Source of the DNA: Azorhizobium caulinodans ORS 571
GTDB lineage: Bacteria > Pseudomonadota > Alphaproteobacteria > Rhizobiales > Xanthobacteraceae
Assembly: GCF_000010525.1 (NCBI RefSeq)
Contig: NC_009937.1
Coordinates: 3,973,501 to 4,037,500, forward strand
DNA: 64,000 bases
Reading direction: 5' to 3'
The notes below the pieces were generated by a model. It was not told where the DNA came from, did no database searches, and was given only the letters and a program-made list of their open reading frames with translations. The position numbers and the translations under genes were made by a program. Positions 34,727 to 43,380 of this stretch are shown here, piece by piece (within the stretch, counting starts at the first letter, position 1; each line of letters starts with the position of its first letter).

Positions 34727-36202
34727 ATGCCGCTGAAGCGCAACCGCGCCACGAAAATCATCGCCACCGTGGGCCCGGCCTCCAACACGCCGGAGAAGCT
34801 CAAGGCCCTCTTCCTGGCCGGTGTCGATGTGTTCCGGCTCAATTTCAGCCATGGGACGCAGGCCGACCATGGCATCGTTCTCGGCCATATCCGCCGCCTT
34901 GAAGCCGAGATCGGCCGCCCCATCGGCGTCATCGCCGATCTTCAGGGCCCGAAGCTGCGCGTCGGCCGCTTCACCGAGGGTGCCATCACCTTCACCCCCG
35001 GCAAGCGCCTGCGCTTCGACGCAGATGTCGCGACCATGGGCGATGCCGACCGCGTGCCCATTCCCCACCCCGACATCATCGAAGCCCTGACCATCGGCAG
35101 CACCGTCCTGTGCGACGACGGCAAGGTGCGCCTGAAGGTGGTGGGCAAGGGCGACGGCTGGCTCGACGCGGAAGTGGTCAGCGGCACGCGCCTGTCCAAC
35201 AACAAGGGCTTCAACATCCCCGACGTGGTGCTGCCGCTCTCCCCTCTGACGGAGAAGGACCGCGCCGACCTCGCCTTCGCCGTGGAGCAGGGCGTGGAGT
35301 GGATCGCTCTGTCCTTCGTGCAGCGCCCGGAAGACATCCACGAGGCACGCGACCTCATCAAGGGCCGCGCTGCCGTGATGCTGAAGATGGAGAAGCCGGC
35401 GGCCGTCGAGCATCTGGAAGAGCTTGTGGAGCTTTCCGATGCCATCATGGTGGCGCGCGGCGATCTCGGCGTGGAACTCTCGCTGCCCGAACTGCCCGCC
35501 CTCCAGAAGCGTATGATTACGGAATCCCGCAGACAGGGTCGCCCGGTGATCGTGGCGACCCAGATGCTGGAGAGCATGATCTCCGCCCCCGTGCCCACCC
35601 GCGCGGAGGTCTCCGACGTCGCCACCGCCGTCTATGAGGGCGCGGACTGCGTGATGCTCTCCGCCGAGAGCGCGGCGGGCCAGTATCCCGTGGAAGCGGT
35701 CTCCTTCATGGACGAAATCATCCGCCACGTGGAGCGCGACCCCGGCTACCGGCAGGTGCTGGATGCGACGCAGGCGGAATGGGGCAAGACCATCGGCGAT
35801 GCCATGACCAAGGCCGCCTACCAGACGGCGCTCGCCGTCGATGCCGCCGCCATCGTCGCCTATACGCTCTCCGGCACCACGGGCCTGCGCGCCGCACGCG
35901 AGCGCCCGCCCATGCCCATCCTCGGCATCACAACCCGCGCCGACACCGCCCGCCGGCTCGCCCTCTCTTATGGCGTGCATGCGGTGAATGTGGGCGAGGA
36001 CATCCATTCCTTCGGCGAGATGGTGGACCGCGCGGTGCAGGTGGCCGTGGAGCAGCAGCTGGCCGCGCCCGGCGATCGGCTCGCGATCACGGCCGGCGTG
36101 CCCTTCGCCAAGCCCGGCACCACGAACATCCTGCGGGTCACCACCATCGGGGATACCGACCCGCCGTCGAAGTTCGACACGGACGGTGCGACCGCAACCT
36201 GA
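34727..36202 (+). CDS. pyk: Pyruvate kinase
   Basis: Transfers phosphate from phosphoenolpyruvate to ADP, giving pyruvate. The 491-residue protein starts with RATKIIATVGPAS and has the signature VMLKMEKPAA with the catalytic Lys and the following Glu, plus VARGDLGVEL, VIVATQMLESM and EGADCVMLSAESAAGQYP. In alphaproteobacteria a pyk copy is often next to glxR, where it completes the glyoxylate to glycerate to pyruvate route. The ATG follows GGGGGAGA. No glycerate kinase gene is visible in the window. Confidence 0.96.
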   Translation: MPLKRNRATKIIATVGPASNTPEKLKALFLAGVDVFRLNFSHGTQADHGIVLGHIRRLEAEIGRPIGVIADLQGPKLRVGRFTEGAITFTPGKRLRFDADVATMGDADRVPIPHPDIIEALTIGSTVLCDDGKVRLKVVGKGDGWLDAEVVSGTRLSNNKGFNIPDVVLPLSPLTEKDRADLAFAVEQGVEWIALSFVQRPEDIHEARDLIKGRAAVMLKMEKPAAVEHLEELVELSDAIMVARGDLGVELSLPELPALQKRMITESRRQGRPVIVATQMLESMISAPVPTRAEVSDVATAVYEGADCVMLSAESAAGQYPVEAVSFMDEIIRHVERDPGYRQVLDATQAEWGKTIGDAMTKAAYQTALAVDAAAIVAYTLSGTTGLRAARERPPMPILGITTRADTARRLALSYGVHAVNVGEDIHSFGEMVDRAVQVAVEQQLAAPGDRLAITAGVPFAKPGTTNILRVTTIGDTDPPSKFDTDGATAT

Positions 36203-36382
36203 AGCACGCAGGCGCCAGCGCACGCCCGCCCTGGTCGATAAAGCCGGCCCCTCGCGCCGCCTGACGTAAGGGCGATGCGACCATTTGCTGACCTCTTCAG
36301 GGCCTGGGCGCCACCTTTTGGCTGGCTCCCGGGCCCTGTTTCGTGGAAAATCCGCGCGCTCCGATCAAGGACGGATCGCGCC

Positions 36383-36856
36383 ATGGCGACGGAAGTCGAG
36401 CGCAAGTTTCTGGTGGCCACGGACGCCTGGCGCGCCGGGGCGCAGGGCGCCCGTTACTGTCAGGGCTATATCGACACCTCGGACGACACCACGGTGCGCA
36501 TCCGCATCGCGGGCGAGGAGGCCTTCATTACGGTGAAGGGCCCCACCAGCGGCATCACCCGCGCCGAGTTCGAGTATCCCATTCCGCTGGAGGATGCTCA
36601 GGCCATGCTGCGGGACCTCTGCCGGCAGCCGCTGATCCTCAAGACCCGCTACGACGTGCCTTATGGCGGCAAGACCTGGTCGGTCGATGTCTTCGGTGCG
36701 GAGAACAGTGGCCTCGTTCTGGCGGAAATCGAGCTCGACCATCCGGCGGAACAGGTCGATCTTCCGCCATGGGTGGGGCAGGAAGTCACGCACGATCCCC
36801 GCTACCGGAACTCTGCACTGTCCAGCGAGCCGATCCCCCGCCCCGAACACGCCTGA
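36383..36856 (+). CDS. CYTH domain protein (inorganic triphosphatase / adenylate-cyclase-like)
   Basis: A 157-residue single CYTH domain. The N-terminus has the diagnostic EXEXK-type motif EVERKFLV, and charged strands follow (TVRIRIAGEEAFITVKG; RAEFEYPI; VLAEIELD). CYTH proteins bind triphosphate in a beta-tunnel with metal ions; most small bacterial members are inorganic triphosphatases rather than cyclases. The ATG at 36383 is chosen because the domain begins there. It is 180 bases downstream of pyk, with no clear functional link. Confidence 0.9.
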   Translation: MATEVERKFLVATDAWRAGAQGARYCQGYIDTSDDTTVRIRIAGEEAFITVKGPTSGITRAEFEYPIPLEDAQAMLRDLCRQPLILKTRYDVPYGGKTWSVDVFGAENSGLVLAEIELDHPAEQVDLPPWVGQEVTHDPRYRNSALSSEPIPRPEHA

Positions 36857-37012
36857 AGCCCCGGTCTCGCCACGGACGCCGGCACGGAGCAGGGCGCAAC
36901 GCTCACTTCCCAAGAGCACGTCCATTTATTGTTCATACGATTACCATTAACGAACATGCAGCACCCGCGGTGAGGACGCTGCCATTTCAAGCTCAAGCTT
37001 CACAGCACAGAC

Positions 37013-37057
37013 GAAAATTCTGCTGAACCTGAAAATTCATAAATGATATTAAAATTC
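37013..37057 (+). repeat. Three direct AAAATTC repeats upstream of a sigma70 promoter
   Basis: Copies GAAAATTC (37013-37020), GAAAATTC (37031-37038) and TAAAATTC (37050-37057) recur every 18-19 bases just upstream of the -35 box. They may be an UP element or binding sites for an activator or nucleoid protein. Confidence 0.55.
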
Positions 37058-37062
37058 GTATT

Positions 37063-37092
37063 TTGAACTGCACTAGGTGATATTAATATAAT
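37063..37092 (+). promoter_or_regulatory. Near-consensus sigma70 promoter for the exported protein gene
   Basis: TTGAAC (37063-37068), 18 bases, then a perfect TATAAT (37087-37092). Transcription would start near 37099 and give a leader of about 219 bases before the ATG at 37318. Confidence 0.65.
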
Positions 37093-37317
37093 ACTCGTGC
37101 AATTATTTGAGTTTAACACCTTTTTACGACACCTCACGAACGCGCGATCCACACACACGGACCCGTGAAATCATCATAACAACTTTGTTACGCTGCGGCG
37201 CACACATTCGTTACTTGCGATCCGGCGCCCGGTACATAAATTCCCGCCTCGAGGAAGCGAAGCAATCAAGCTTCATCCCCGGCCAATCCCCCCAACTGGC
37301 TGGACAGGAGAGAAACA

Positions 37318-37605
37318 ATGAAGACCCTCAGCACCAAGATCATCGCCGCTGCCCTTGTGGCTTCCAGCCTCGTGGGCGCCGCCTCTTCGGCCTTTGCCGA
37401 CGAATATCTGACGGCGTCGAACAAGGAATTCCAGGCCGTCGCGGCCGGCGCCTACGACAATGGCGATAAGCTGCCGCTCAACGCCGCGCCGACCAGCGGT
37501 ACCGTGCAGATGCACGAGGCCCGCCAGTTCCCGGCCCCGCAGGTTCCGGCCTATGGCCCGTTCTCGGATACGGATCCCCACTCCGGCCCCGCCCAGGCCG
37601 GCTGA
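37318..37605 (+). CDS. Small secreted protein of unknown function
   Basis: I do not recognise a characterised family. The 95-residue product has a clear Sec signal peptide (MKTLSTKIIAAALVASSLVG, cleavage near AFA-DEY), leaving a periplasmic or secreted chain of about 68 residues without cysteines and rich in Ala, Pro and Gly (QFPAPQVPAYGPFSDTDPHS). GGAGAG precedes the ATG. It has its own near-consensus promoter, an unusually long leader and a strong terminator, so it is probably a highly expressed single-gene unit. Confidence 0.75.
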   Translation: MKTLSTKIIAAALVASSLVGAASSAFADEYLTASNKEFQAVAAGAYDNGDKLPLNAAPTSGTVQMHEARQFPAPQVPAYGPFSDTDPHSGPAQAG

Positions 37606-37636
37606 CCCCTCGACGCCTTAGAACAAGGCGTGAGCC

Positions 37637-37690
37637 TGGCCCGGTTCGGTCGCGAAGCCCCCACGCGACCGGGCCGGGCCTGTCCTTTTT
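37637..37690 (+). terminator. Rho-independent terminator after the small secreted protein
   Basis: A long stem pairs TGGCCCGGTTCGGTCGCG with CGCGACCGGGCCGGGCC (with minor mismatches) and is followed by TGTCCTTTTT. It lies 30 bases past the stop at 37605. Confidence 0.85.
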
Positions 37691-37714
37691 GGGGCCTGTA
37701 AGGAAAATGCGCCG

Positions 37715-38608
37715 TCAGCCGGCAGTTTCGCCGTTCAGTGCCGCTTCCACCGCCAGCATGTCCCGCCAGGCGAGGCGCTTTCCCAGCGGCGTGCGCAGGA
37801 GATAGGCGGGATGGAAGGTGGCGATCGCCTTGATGGTGCGGCTGCCGGTGTCATAGGACATGAAGCGGCCCCGCAGCTTGGTGATGCCTTCGGTGGTTGA
37901 GAGCAGTGCCTGTGCGGACGGCCCGCCAAGGCACACCAGCACGTCCGGATTCGCCAGTTCCACCTGCCGGCGGATGAAGGGCAGGCAGATGGCGGTTTCC
38001 TGCGGCGTCGGCGTGCGGTTGCCCGGCGGACGCCAGGGAATGACGTTGGCGATATAGGCCTTCGTGCGGTCGAGGCCGATGGCCCCCAGCATCAGATCCA
38101 GCAGCCGCCCCGAGCGGCCGACGAAGGGCAGGCCCTGCACATCCTCGTCGCGGCCGGGCGCCTCGCCCACGAACATCACCTTCGCTGCCGGATTGCCGTC
38201 CGCGAACACCAGACGCGTGGCCGTGCGCTTGAGTGGGCAGCCCTCGAAGGCCTCCAGCATGGCACGCAATTCATCAAGGCTCGCCGCCGTGTGCGCCGCC
38301 TCGCGCGCCGCCATCACCGCCTGATCAGGCGCCTGTGCTGCGGCCATGGGTCCCGGTCCGGCAGCGGCGGGAGCCGGCGCACGCGGCGCAGCAGGCGCGC
38401 GAACCGGCGCGGGCGAAGCAGCCGGCGAATCATTTACGGGCTGCGCGGAAGCCGTCTGCGGTGCAGAACGCCCGACGCCGCGGCGGGCCTTTTCCGCCGC
38501 GCTTTCCGCGAAACGGTCCACAGGCTCATCGCCAATGGCCACGTCCACCCCCGCCTCCGCATAGAAGGCGAGTGCATCGCGGAAATGTTCGTACGCAAAT
38601 GAAGTCAT
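37715..38608 (-). CDS. Uracil-DNA glycosylase family 4-like protein lacking two Fe-S cysteines
   Basis: A 297-residue protein. An N-terminal segment and a long Ala/Pro linker (about 50-100) precede a UDG fold with the family 4 motifs GEAPGRDEDVQGLPFVGRSG and RPPGNRTPTPQE and the closing TFHPAYLLRTP. Family 4 enzymes remove uracil from DNA and hold a 4Fe-4S cluster on four cysteines. Here the second ligand is Lys (GCPLKRT) and the third position reads PWRPPGNR instead of CRPPGNR, so only two of the four remain. The cluster is therefore probably absent. Related Rhizobiales proteins seem to share this, so it is likely a lineage trait. Confidence 0.85.
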   Translation of the reverse strand: MTSFAYEHFRDALAFYAEAGVDVAIGDEPVDRFAESAAEKARRGVGRSAPQTASAQPVNDSPAASPAPVRAPAAPRAPAPAAAGPGPMAAAQAPDQAVMAAREAAHTAASLDELRAMLEAFEGCPLKRTATRLVFADGNPAAKVMFVGEAPGRDEDVQGLPFVGRSGRLLDLMLGAIGLDRTKAYIANVIPWRPPGNRTPTPQETAICLPFIRRQVELANPDVLVCLGGPSAQALLSTTEGITKLRGRFMSYDTGSRTIKAIATFHPAYLLRTPLGKRLAWRDMLAVEAALNGETAG

Positions 38609-38795
38609 CGGTGTTCCGGCGTGCCTCGGGCCAGCTTATAGCAGAGCCGCCCCGCGCGGAAACCGGAGCCATGGCGGCAAACGGGCTCCTTGCCCGAACG
38701 CAAAGCGAATTGCCATTCGGGAAAGAGCGTGGAACAACTCCAACCTCCGCCGGCGCCACGCCCGCGCCGGCACATCATAACAGGGAAACAGAGAG

Positions 38796-40466
38796 ATGAC
38801 CGAGGCGGAGCTGCCGGAACGCGAAGGCATGGACTATGACGTCGTGGTTGTCGGCGCCGGTCCCGCCGGCCTCGCCACGGCCATCCGCCTGAAGCAGCTC
38901 GCCGAGGAAAAAGGCGCCGACATCTCCGTCGTGGTTGTGGAGAAGGGCTCGGAAGCCGGTGCGCACATCCTCTCGGGCGCGGTCATCGATCCCATCGGCC
39001 TCGATCGCCTGCTGCCCGGCTGGCGCGAGGAAAGCGATGCCCCGCTGGTGACGCAGGTCACCGACGACCGCTTCTACCTCCTCGGCCCCGCCGGTGGCAT
39101 CCGCCTGCCCAATTTCGCCATGCCGCCGCTGATGAACAATCACGGCAATTACATCGGCTCGCTGGGCAATGTGGTGCGCTGGCTCGCCCAGAAGGCGGAA
39201 GCCGTGGGGGTCGAGATCTATCCCGGCTTCGCCGCCTCCGAAGTGCTCTATGATGACAATGGCGCCGTACGCGGCGTCGCCACGGGCGACATGGGCGTCG
39301 ATCGCGAAGGCCAGCCCAAGGGTGAATTCACGCGCGGCATGGAATTGCGCGGCCGCTACACGGTCTTCGCCGAGGGCGCGCGCGGCCACCTCACCAAGCG
39401 CCTGATCGCCCGCTTCGGGCTCGACGCCGGCCGCGAGCCGCCGAAGTTCGGCATCGGCCTCAAGGAGCTCTGGAAGGTGGCCCCGGAGAAGCACCAGCCG
39501 GGCCTCGTGCAGCACGCCTTCGGCTGGCCGCTGGACGGCAAGACCGGCGGCGGCGCCTTCCTCTACCACATGGAAGACTGTCAGGTGATGGTGGGCTTCG
39601 TGGTCCACCTCAACTACCAGAACCCCTATCTCTCGCCCTTCGACGAGTTCCAGCGCTTCAAGACGCACCCCACCTTCCGCGACACGTTCGAGGGCGGCAA
39701 GCGCATCTCCTATGGCGCGCGCGCCATCACCGAGGGCGGCTACCAGAGCGTGCCCCGCCTCTCCTTCCCCGGCGGCGTGCTGGTGGGCTGCGCCGCAGGC
39801 TTCGTGAACGTGCCGCGCATCAAGGGCAGCCACAACGCCGTCCTCTCCGGCATGCTGGCGGCCGAGCATCTCTTCGGCCCGCTGGTGGAAGGGCGCGGCT
39901 ATGACGAGGTGTCGAGCTACGAGGCTGCCTGGCGGGCCTCGGACGTGGGCCGCGACCTTCACCGGGTGCGCAATGTGAAGCCGCTCTGGTCGCGCTTCGG
40001 CACCTATCTCGGCATTCCGCTTGGCGCGCTGGACATGTGGACCAACACGCTCGGCTTCTCCTTCTTCGGCACCCAGAAGCACGGCAAGACCGACGCCGCG
40101 AGCCTCAAGCCCGCCTCCGAATTCAAGCCCATCGCCTATCCCAAGCCCGATGGCGTGCTGACCTTCGACAAGCTGTCCTCGGTGTTCATCTCGAACACCA
40201 ATCACGAGGAAGACCAGCCCGTTCACCTGAAGGTGCGCGACCTCGACCTGCAGAAGCGCTCGGAACACGACGTCTTCGCCGGCCCGTCCAACCGCTATTG
40301 TCCGGCGGGCGTCTATGAATGGGTGGAAGAGGCGTCCGGTCCGCGCTTCCAGATCAACGCGCAGAACTGCGTCCACTGCAAGACGTGCGACATCAAGGAC
40401 CCGAACCAGAATATCGACTGGACGGCGCCGGAGGGCGGCGGCGGGCCGAACTATCCCAACATGTGA
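38796..40466 (+). CDS. etfD: Electron transfer flavoprotein-ubiquinone oxidoreductase
   Basis: Membrane-associated flavoprotein of 556 residues that passes electrons from ETF (fatty acid and amino acid dehydrogenation) to ubiquinone. It has an N-terminal FAD-binding motif (VVVGAGPAGLATAIRL), the conserved GAHILSGAVIDP, a quinone-binding middle region and the C-terminal 4Fe-4S motif CPAGVYEW ... NCVHCKTCDIKDP. Its length and motif order match the family. It stands alone, with a terminator directly after. Confidence 0.96.
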   Translation: MTEAELPEREGMDYDVVVVGAGPAGLATAIRLKQLAEEKGADISVVVVEKGSEAGAHILSGAVIDPIGLDRLLPGWREESDAPLVTQVTDDRFYLLGPAGGIRLPNFAMPPLMNNHGNYIGSLGNVVRWLAQKAEAVGVEIYPGFAASEVLYDDNGAVRGVATGDMGVDREGQPKGEFTRGMELRGRYTVFAEGARGHLTKRLIARFGLDAGREPPKFGIGLKELWKVAPEKHQPGLVQHAFGWPLDGKTGGGAFLYHMEDCQVMVGFVVHLNYQNPYLSPFDEFQRFKTHPTFRDTFEGGKRISYGARAITEGGYQSVPRLSFPGGVLVGCAAGFVNVPRIKGSHNAVLSGMLAAEHLFGPLVEGRGYDEVSSYEAAWRASDVGRDLHRVRNVKPLWSRFGTYLGIPLGALDMWTNTLGFSFFGTQKHGKTDAASLKPASEFKPIAYPKPDGVLTFDKLSSVFISNTNHEEDQPVHLKVRDLDLQKRSEHDVFAGPSNRYCPAGVYEWVEEASGPRFQINAQNCVHCKTCDIKDPNQNIDWTAPEGGGGPNYPNM

Positions 40467-40490
40467 GGCGGTGTTCCGCCTGAAATGATA

Positions 40491-40521
40491 CGGGCGGCCC
40501 TGCGGCCGCCCGTTTGCGTTT
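40491..40521 (+). terminator. Terminator after the ETF-QO gene
   Basis: A 9-bp stem CGGGCGGCC / GGCCGCCCG with a CTGC loop is followed by TTTGCGTTT. Confidence 0.85.
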
Positions 40522-40532
40522 GGGTTCCGGGC

Positions 40533-41072
40533 TCAGTGGCCCGAAAAGCTCATGATGGTGCGCACCGGCACGCCCATGGCCCTCAGCTTCTCGGCACCGC
40601 CGAGATCCGGCAGGTCCACGATGAAGCAGGCGGCCTCCACCTGCGCGCCGATCTGGCGCAGCAGTTTCACCGCCCCTTCCGCTGTGCCGCCGGTGGCGAT
40701 GAGATCGTCCACGAGGATCACCCGTTCGCCCGGATGCACGGCATCCACGTGCATCTCCATCTCGTCCTGCCCGTATTCCAGCGCATAGGCCATGCGCACG
40801 GTCTGGTGGGGCAGCTTGCCCTTCTTGCGGATCGGCACGAAGCCGGCGGAGAGCTGGTGCGCCACCGCACCGCCGACGATGAAGCCGCGCGCCTCGATGC
40901 CCGCCACCTTGTCGATCTTCGCGCCGGCCCAGGGCTGAACCAGTTCGTCCACCGTGCGGCGGAAAGCCTGCGGATTGCCGAGCAGGGTCGTGATGTCCCG
41001 GAACATGACGCCGGGCTTGGGATAATCGGGGATGGTCCGGACGACCGAGGCCAGATCGGGAAGAGGCGACAT
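40533..41072 (-). CDS. apt: Adenine phosphoribosyltransferase
   Basis: Purine-salvage enzyme that makes AMP from adenine and PRPP. The 179-residue protein starts at [18 protein letters not shown], contains [17 protein letters not shown] and RKKGKLP, and has the PRPP-binding loop [18 protein letters not shown] 41072 gives the usual family length; the open frame continues upstream to 41312 without conserved residues. Only a weak ribosome-binding site is seen. Confidence 0.96.
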   Translation of the reverse strand: MSPLPDLASVVRTIPDYPKPGVMFRDITTLLGNPQAFRRTVDELVQPWAGAKIDKVAGIEARGFIVGGAVAHQLSAGFVPIRKKGKLPHQTVRMAYALEYGQDEMEMHVDAVHPGERVILVDDLIATGGTAEGAVKLLRQIGAQVEAACFIVDLPDLGGAEKLRAMGVPVRTIMSFSGH

Positions 41073-41278
41073 CAGAGGAACTCGCGGAATAGCCGTTCGG
41101 CAAGGGGAAGCTGGCGTCCGCGCTGCGGCGCCCGATGCCTCGCACCTAGCATCGTTTGAGGACCCGACAAAGCCTTCAAGCCCCCGTGAGGGGATGATCC
41201 GCCATGCGCGGCGGGCCGTAGCCTGCCTATGACTGGGATGCGGCCCGCAGCCGCGCACCGATGGATCAGGAGAACCGC

Positions 41279-41674
41279 ATGCCCCTCTCCCGCCGCACGT
41301 TCGCGCTCGCAAGCCTCTCTCTGCCGCTCGCCGTTGCGGCCGCCCCCGCCTTTGCCGCCGCCTTCCAGCCTTACACGCCCGCGGCCTTCGCGGCGGCGAC
41401 GAAGGCGGGCGGACCGGTCTTCGTGCATGTCTATGCCCCCTGGTGCCTGCAATGCCGGGCGCAGGAGGGCATCCTTTCCCGGCTGGTGAACGATCCGAAA
41501 TACGCCAAGGCGACCTTCCTGCGCGTGGCCTATGACGAGCAGAAGGATGTGGTCGCGAAACTCGGTGTCCCCCGATCCACCCTCATCGCCTATGACGGCA
41601 GCAAGGAAACCGGCCGCATGTCGTGGGGCGTGACCGAGGCGGATGTGGTGAAGGTTCTGGATTCGGCTTACTGA
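41279..41674 (+). CDS. Exported thioredoxin-fold protein with CLQC active site
   Basis: A 131-residue protein with a signal peptide carrying a twin-Arg ([17 protein letters not shown] ... AFA), followed by a thioredoxin domain with the redox pair in [12 protein letters not shown] and the cis-Pro region [13 protein letters not shown]. It is expected in the periplasm. ATG 41279 is chosen over 41261 because CAGGAGAA lies directly before it and the signal peptide starts there. The downstream CcdA-type gene probably supplies electrons to it. Confidence 0.88.
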   Translation: MPLSRRTFALASLSLPLAVAAAPAFAAAFQPYTPAAFAAATKAGGPVFVHVYAPWCLQCRAQEGILSRLVNDPKYAKATFLRVAYDEQKDVVAKLGVPRSTLIAYDGSKETGRMSWGVTEADVVKVLDSAY

Positions 41675-41757
41675 GGCCGCCCGGTGACCTGCCTCCCGCC
41701 CCCAAGCCGATGGTCACGGCCCGCCTCCGGCGGCGCCCGCTCTGGGGCGCGTGAGCC

Positions 41758-42465
41758 ATGATCCTCGCCCTGAGCTTCGTCGCCGGCCTCCTCACGATCC
41801 TCAATCCCTGCGTGCTGCCTCTGCTGCCCGTGGTCCTCGCCGGCGCGGCCACCTCGAGCCGCTTCGGACCGCTCGCTCTCGCCCTTGGGCTTGCCGCGAG
41901 CTTCGCGGTGAGCGGCGTGCTGCTGGCCTCGGCCGGGATCGAGTTCGGCGAATCCCGCGCCCTGCGCTTCGGCGCGGCGGGCCTTCTGCTGGTCGCCGGG
42001 CTGGCACTCGCGCTGCCCGCCGTAGGCGAGAAGCTCGGTGCCCTGCTCGCGCCGCTGGCGGGTGGTGCGGCGCGGCTCGCCGGCGGGCTTTCGCCCGGTC
42101 TAGCCGGCCAGTTCGGTGCCGGCGCGTTGCTGGGCCTTGCCTGGGCCCCCTGCGTCGGGCCGACACTCGGTGCCGCCTTTGCCCTGGCCGCTTCGGGGGG
42201 CTCCAAGGTTCAGGCCGCTGCCGCCATGGGCGTCTTCGCGCTGGGTGCCGCCACCTCCCTGCTGCTGGCGGGCAGCGGCGCGCGCCTGCTCGCGGCGCGC
42301 GGGCGGGGCCGCCTGGCACGGGCTGCCCATCTGTCGCGCCGCCTCTTCGGCGTCGCGCTCGTACTGGTGGCGGTGCTCATCCTCACCGGGCTCGACAAGA
42401 CGCTGGAAGGCATCGTGGTCGCCGCCTTGCCGGACTGGTTCGTCAGCCTCGCCACCCGGTTCTGA
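41758..42465 (+). CDS. CcdA/DsbD-beta family transmembrane thiol reductant carrier
   Basis: Inner-membrane protein of 235 residues with about six helices. The two redox cysteines are in the family-typical positions NPCVLPLLP in TM1 and WAPCVGPTLG in TM4. CcdA proteins pass electrons from cytoplasmic thioredoxin to periplasmic thiol proteins, for cytochrome c maturation or oxidative repair. It lies 83 bases after the exported thioredoxin-fold gene and upstream of, but convergent with, the bc1 operon. Confidence 0.9.
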   Translation: MILALSFVAGLLTILNPCVLPLLPVVLAGAATSSRFGPLALALGLAASFAVSGVLLASAGIEFGESRALRFGAAGLLLVAGLALALPAVGEKLGALLAPLAGGAARLAGGLSPGLAGQFGAGALLGLAWAPCVGPTLGAAFALAASGGSKVQAAAAMGVFALGAATSLLLAGSGARLLAARGRGRLARAAHLSRRLFGVALVLVAVLILTGLDKTLEGIVVAALPDWFVSLATRF

Positions 42466-42470
42466 TCTCT

Positions 42471-42502
42471 CAAACGAAAACAGGCCCCGCGAAGGGGCCT
42501 GT
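42471..42502 (-). terminator. Terminator after the petABC operon
   Basis: A perfect 9-bp stem (ACAGGCCCC with GGGGCCTGT) is followed on the minus strand by TTTTCGTTTG. It lies between converging genes, with the T-run oriented to end the pet transcript. Confidence 0.85.
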
Positions 42503-42525
42503 CTGAAGCGGGAACGGAGATCGCC

Positions 42526-43359
42526 TCAGTGGGCGATGTTCTTCCAGATCTTCTTCTTCGTAAAATAGAGCAGACCGCCCAGCACGATGAGGAAGATGAA
42601 CACCTGGAAGCCGATGCGCTTGCGGGCATCGAGGTGCGGCTCTGCCATCCACATGAGGTAGGCCGACACGTCGCGGGAATATTGATCCACGGTCGTGGGC
42701 GTGCCGTCCGTATATTCCACCTGCCCGTCGCTGAGCGGCTTGGGCATGGCGATCTGGTGGCCGGGGAAATACTTGTTGTAGTGCAGGCCCGGCTGCACGG
42801 TCACGCCTTCCGGCGGCTCCACATAGCCGTTGAGCAGCGCGTGGATATAGTCGACGCCGCCTTCCTGATACTGGGTGAAGGCGTCGAGGATGAAGCCGGG
42901 GAAGCCCACGTGCGAGGCTCTGGCCTTGGCGATCACCGAGAGATCCGGCGGCAGGGCGCCGCCATTGGCGACGCGCGCGGCCTGGTCATTGGGGAACGGC
43001 GCCGGCCAGTGATCCGAGAGGCGGCCGGGGCGCTGGAACATCTCGCCCTGATCGTTCGGACCATCGGTAATCTGGTACTCGGACGCCACCGCTTTGGCCT
43101 GGGCTTCGGAGAAGTGCGGCCCGCCTTCCTGCGCCAGATTGCGGAAGTAGAGGTAATTGGCCGAGTGGCACGAGGCGCAGACCTCGCGGAACACCTTGAA
43201 ACCGCGCTGGAGCTGGGCCGGATCGTACATGCCGAACGGCCCGGCGAAGGACCAGCTTTCGCGGTGCGGCAGGTCGTCATGCCCCCCTTCCGCCGCGCGG
43301 GCCGGCGCGGCGAAGGCGAGGGCCAGCGCGACGGCGCCGAGGAGAAACGTCTTCTTCAT
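42526..43359 (-). CDS. petC: Cytochrome c1, bc1 complex
   Basis: Periplasm-facing haem c subunit of ubiquinol-cytochrome c reductase. The 277-residue preprotein has a signal peptide (MKKTFLLGAVALALAFAAPARA), the haem-binding CASCH at 61-65, a distal methionine region (YNKYFPGHQIAMPKPL) and a C-terminal membrane anchor (IGFQVFIFLIVLGGLLYF) with a Lys-rich tail. It is the third gene of petABC. Cytochrome b is encoded separately here rather than fused to c1 as in fbcH of some relatives. Confidence 0.96.
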   Translation of the reverse strand: MKKTFLLGAVALALAFAAPARAAEGGHDDLPHRESWSFAGPFGMYDPAQLQRGFKVFREVCASCHSANYLYFRNLAQEGGPHFSEAQAKAVASEYQITDGPNDQGEMFQRPGRLSDHWPAPFPNDQAARVANGGALPPDLSVIAKARASHVGFPGFILDAFTQYQEGGVDYIHALLNGYVEPPEGVTVQPGLHYNKYFPGHQIAMPKPLSDGQVEYTDGTPTTVDQYSRDVSAYLMWMAEPHLDARKRIGFQVFIFLIVLGGLLYFTKKKIWKNIAH

Positions 43360-43380
43360 GGCTCTGTCTCCGCCGCTCGC

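Larger units (their letters stand above)
36857..37317. other. 460-bp AT-rich intergenic region with promoter and long leader
   Basis: No convincing gene is seen. The region contains an inverted repeat TGTTC/GAACA (36930-36956), three AAAATTC repeats (37013-37057), a near-consensus sigma70 promoter (37063-37092) and then about 219 bases of leader before the small exported protein at 37318. The stretch from about 36920 to 37140 is strikingly AT-rich for this chromosome. Confidence 0.6.

Noticed and set aside
36802-36996. A small minus-strand open frame in the AT-rich intergenic region.
   Set aside because: It overlaps the end of the CYTH gene, lacks a ribosome-binding site and has no protein-like features.
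37189-37214. A minus-strand match GTAACG-N16-CGTA resembling the sigF/bufA promoter element.
   Set aside because: The -35 differs in one base, and no gene lies downstream on the minus strand; the region is a leader of a plus-strand gene, so this is probably coincidence.
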